Assembly (NCBI RefSeq): GCF_016863335.1
Contig: NZ_BOOR01000014.1
Coordinates: 1 to 61,166, forward strand
Reading direction: 5' to 3'
Source: Planotetraspora thailandica
GTDB taxonomy: Bacteria > Actinomycetota > Actinomycetes > Streptosporangiales > Streptosporangiaceae
Length of the DNA stretch: 61,166 nucleotides
Shown one piece after another: positions 59,701 through 61,166 of the stretch. The position numbers were made by a program, and so were the translations under genes. A model generated the notes under the pieces. It did not search any database. It was not told where the DNA came from and saw only the letters and a program-made list of their open reading frames with translations. Numbering within the stretch: position 1 is the stretch's first letter; each line of letters begins with the position of its first letter.

Positions 59701-60902
59701 CTAGTGGCCCGTCACCGAACCTCGGCCGGGTAATTGATCTGTGGCGGTGGACGCGTCAGGCTGGCTGCCTCTTCGATGGTGGGAGGTGGTCGTGGCTCGC
59801 CGACCGGAAGTGTTCGTCCGGGCGTTGACGATGGAGGAAGGCCGCAAGCTGCAGAGGATCACGCGAACTGCGAAGGATCCGATCAAGCTGCGGCGGGCGA
59901 TCGTGGTGATGATGTCCGGGCAAGGCCAAAGCGTCCGGGACATCACCTCGTTGATGCAGGTCAGTGACGACTACGTCCGCGATGTCATCCACGCCTTCAA
60001 CGACAAGGGGTTCGACGCGCTGGACCCAAAATGGAGCGGGGGCCGTCCACCGACGATCAATCCTGAGGTGCGTGAGCACATCTGCCTGATCGCCAAGACG
60101 GTCCCCGCCGAGTGGGGCATCACCGGGATGTCCACCTGGAGCCTGAAAACGCTGGCCGAGCACCTGATCGCCCGCGGCGTCGTATCCGCGATCAGCCGCG
60201 AGCACCTGCGCCGGATTCTCCGCAAGGGCTGGGTGAGCTGGCAGACCACCACAACGTGGAAAGCCTCCACCGACCCGAACTTCCTCGCCAAGATGCAGCG
60301 CGTGCTGGACCTCTACGATCACCCACCCGACGGTGGGCGGGTGATCTGCCTTGATGAGTTCGGGCCGCTGAATCTGATGCCCCGTAAGGGCAAGCGGTGG
60401 CGGCCGGCGGGTTCGCCGGCTCGGTTTGCGGGCGACCTACAACCGCTACCACGGCGTCATGCAGATGATCGCCGCACTCGACCTGGCCACCGGCAAGTTG
60501 TACTACCGGATCCGTAGTCGCAAGCGATGGCGGGAGTTGTTGTCCTTCCTTAAGACGCTGCGGGCCCGTTGGCCTGGCGAGAGGCTGTACGTGATCGCCG
60601 ACAACTACTCGCCGCACAAGCATCCCGAGGTGCGTGCCTGGGCGGCCGACAACGATGTTGAGCTGGTATTTCTGCCGACCTACGGCTCGTGGCTGAACTG
60701 GATCGAGTCCGAATTTGCTGCACTCCGCTACTACGCGCTCAACGGCACCGACCATCGCACCCACGACGAGCAGAACGCGGCGATCGGTGCCTACGTGCGC
60801 TGGCGTAACGCCAGAGCCGTTCCAAAGACCAGCTTCGCCGCCAGTTCACCCATCAGAAGCTGGACCAGTTACCCGGCCAAAGTTGCGTGACGGGCTACCT
60901 AG
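59701..60902 (+). mobile_element. IS630-family insertion sequence with recognisable inverted ends
   Basis: The left end (59704-59733) and the reverse complement of the right end (60869-60898) align well: GTGGCCCGTCAC against GTAGCCCGTCAC and, further in, GGCCGGGTAA at both. CTA flanks both ends directly, which fits the TA target preference of IS630/Tc1 elements. The element holds one transposase gene that is frameshifted. Confidence 0.8.
59792..60890 (+). pseudogene. IS630 transposase, frameshifted
   Basis: GTG at 59792 (with GGGAGG upstream) begins the N-terminal helix-turn-helix part (LRRAIVVMMSGQGQSVRDIT). The first catalytic Asp lies in VICLDEFGPLNLM. One extra T near 60423 shifts the frame; the rest resumes as RATYNRYHGVMQMIAALDLA, with the second Asp in YVIADNYSPHKH and Glu in YGSWLNWIESEF. 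The DDE triad is complete but split between frames. A programmed frameshift is less likely than a mutation, but cannot be excluded. Confidence 0.82.
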
Positions 60903-61046
60903 CTTGTGCCCTCTGTCAAGGGCCACCCCAGCTGCCAGCCACCCCCAGGATCCCTTCGCGTGGGCCGTCGCCTCCATGGGCGACTCGAGGTAGAGACAAC
61001 GAAGCAACGGGGGTATCCGATGAGCTGTTCCACTTCCGTGATCGCC

Positions 61047-61166
61047 TCAGTGATACGGGGGCGGAAGATTCGGGACCGCACGGATCTCGGCGGTCAGCAG
61101 GATCGACAGCGGCTTTTGACCTTGCTCACAGGCCAGGTGCGCTTTGGTGGTCAGCCCACCGCGGGA
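61047..61166 (-). pseudogene. IS5-family transposase fragment, running off the window
   Basis: Reading leftwards from the window end, the frame gives SRGGLTTKAHLACEQGQKPL and then SILLTAEIR before a stop at 61047. This matches the RSRGGLTTKIHLA segment of IS5-group transposases. After LLTA the sequence no longer resembles the family, so the 3' part is cut short. The upstream portion lies outside the window. Between 60903 and 61046 I see nothing to annotate. Confidence 0.7.

Overview
The window reads as a high-GC actinomycete chromosome, most likely of the Streptosporangiales type. The support is GTG and TTG starts, F420-type oxidoreductases, an ANTAR regulator, MEDS-domain proteins, a SigF/SigB-like sigma factor with STAS and RsbW-like partners, PucR-type regulation and thioredoxin/mycothiol-type arsenate reductases. 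The genus is inference.

Core-like left part (about 1-29,200). A dhaKLM operon (dihydroxyacetone phosphorylation) faces a cyclase/ThDP-enzyme pair. Then come a PPOX-fold and a luciferase-like flavin or F420 oxidoreductase, a divergent LysR/RidA pair, an aldo-keto reductase divergent from its TetR, and an ArsR-SRPBCC-RibD_C operon. A proline-degradation operon (proline dehydrogenase, P5C dehydrogenase) has a divergent PucR regulator. Next are acetolactate decarboxylase and a glycosyltransferase. A dense signalling block (18.8-25.1 kb) holds MEDS-ATPase, MEDS-STAS, a PAS-GAF-PP2C phosphatase with altered metal-site motifs, GAF-ANTAR, STAS, a sigma factor and an anti-sigma ATPase; it looks like a partner-switching circuit. 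A type II NADH dehydrogenase and a three-gene membrane/coiled operon follow.

The most unusual structure lies in this left part. Three arrays (11-364, 5379-5779, 12720-12942) and one solo copy (10599-10618) carry the 20-mer CGTGATCATGCAGAAGTTCG. It repeats every 53 bp, first in forward and then in inverted orientation, so each complete array is one long palindrome. Spacers at matching positions of the two arms are complementary, and outer spacers are related between arrays. I do not recognise this as a described element, and I saw no copy to the right of 13 kb.

Accessory right part (about 29,200-61,166). A tRNA-Pro(GGG) gene with a strong terminator marks the change from compact genes to a region with many broken genes, IS remnants and metal-resistance functions. 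The main block (34-44.4 kb) is an arsenic island: a TauE/SafE exporter, MFS transporter, two flavoproteins, ArsR, an N-terminally short Acr3, a CoA-disulfide-reductase-like enzyme, two ArsC proteins, an aquaglyceroporin and an ArsR-ArsC fusion. A second ars operon (50.4-52.0 kb) encodes ArsR and a fused ArsM methyltransferase-GNAT acetyltransferase. Between them lie a MerR regulator with a textbook MerR-type promoter and a large PEP-utilizing/rifampin-phosphotransferase-like enzyme. The last 9 kb holds an AbiJ-like protein, a broken TetR, three SDR genes (one frameshifted), a hydrolase, MarR, TetR, an unusual aldo-keto reductase and an IS630 copy with recognisable ends, then a truncated IS5-type transposase.

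At least nine frameshift or nonsense lesions fall right of 29 kb, against one decayed IS fragment left of it. This is either genome decay in an island or local sequence error; raw reads would decide.
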